A stretch of 5,973 nucleotides of DNA from an uncultured Bacilli bacterium (lineage in GTDB: Bacteria > Bacillota_I > Bacilli_A > RFN20 > CAG-826). The notes under the pieces were generated by a model. The model saw nothing but the letters and a program-made list of their open reading frames with translations. It was not told where the DNA came from and made no database searches. A program made the translations under genes and the position numbers. Positions within the stretch are counted from its first letter, which is position 1. Every line of letters begins with the position of its first letter. Below are positions 5,919 to 5,973 of this stretch, in pieces. The stretch spans positions 1-5,973 of the forward strand of contig CAKPAV010000114.1 in assembly GCA_934133115.1 (NCBI GenBank), in the 5' to 3' direction.

Positions 5919-5973
5919 ATGCGATATTTTGGAACAGATGGTATACGTGGAGAGGCTTATGTAACACTTACTG
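5919..5973 (+). CDS. glmM: Phosphoglucosamine mutase, 5' fragment
   Basis: Only 18 codons are visible before the window ends. They read MRYFGTDGIRGEAYVTLT. The YFGTDGIRG start is characteristic of GlmM (Bacillus and E. coli proteins begin similarly), which interconverts glucosamine-6-phosphate and glucosamine-1-phosphate, the step after GlmS. The catalytic phosphoserine near residue 100 and all later domains lie outside. The 11-base gap to glmS and the pathway order make the assignment secure despite the short piece. Other phosphohexomutases share the fold but rarely this exact N-terminus. Confidence 0.88.
   Translation, partial: MRYFGTDGIRGEAYVTLT

Noticed and set aside
1..5973. Mobile element, phage, toxin-antitoxin, CRISPR or defence system
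   Set aside because: All coding space is taken by recognisable housekeeping genes in tight operons; no transposase, integrase, terminal inverted repeats or spaced repeat array is visible.

Overview
The window is AT-rich and codes densely on both strands, and everything recognisable in it is bacterial core metabolism. The protein types point to a low-GC member of the Bacillota (Bacilli or Erysipelotrichia-like, or a deep relative of the Mollicutes). They are a GSI-alpha glutamine synthetase, a strong AGGAGG ribosome-binding site, a GlnR/TnrA-type operator, and a U32 protein with a DUF3656 domain. TGA is used as a stop (end of the PAP2 gene), and tryptophans in the complete ORFs are encoded by TGG where I checked. 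The organism therefore appears to use the standard bacterial code, not the Mycoplasma/Spiroplasma code. The taxonomic guess is inference only.

Layout: two transcription units diverge from a 333-base intergenic region (2447-2779). Leftward runs a two-gene unit: a membrane PAP2-family phosphatase (1556-2446), then a U32-family protein related to the RNA hydroxylases RlhA/TrhP (1-1559, 3' end beyond the window). Their coding regions overlap by four bases (ATGA). Rightward runs glnA (2780-4108), glmS (4129-5907) and the first 18 codons of glmM (5919-5973), with gaps of 20 and 11 bases. No terminator is visible for either unit.

The rightward operon forms a short pathway. GlnA makes glutamine from glutamate and ammonia. 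GlmS uses that glutamine to convert fructose-6-phosphate to glucosamine-6-phosphate. GlmM isomerises this to glucosamine-1-phosphate, the precursor of UDP-GlcNAc and peptidoglycan. The only substantial regulatory DNA lies upstream of glnA: a perfect 17-bp GlnR/TnrA consensus box, one or two candidate promoters, a degenerate second box over a -10 element, and a duplicated 18-bp leader element. The glnA-glmS gap is too short for the glmS ribozyme that commonly precedes glmS in Bacillota, so amino-sugar synthesis here appears to be tied to nitrogen control instead.

I found no mobile element, CRISPR array, tRNA or rRNA gene, and no clearly novel system. The most interesting points are the glnA-glmS-glmM arrangement and the architecture of the glnA control region.
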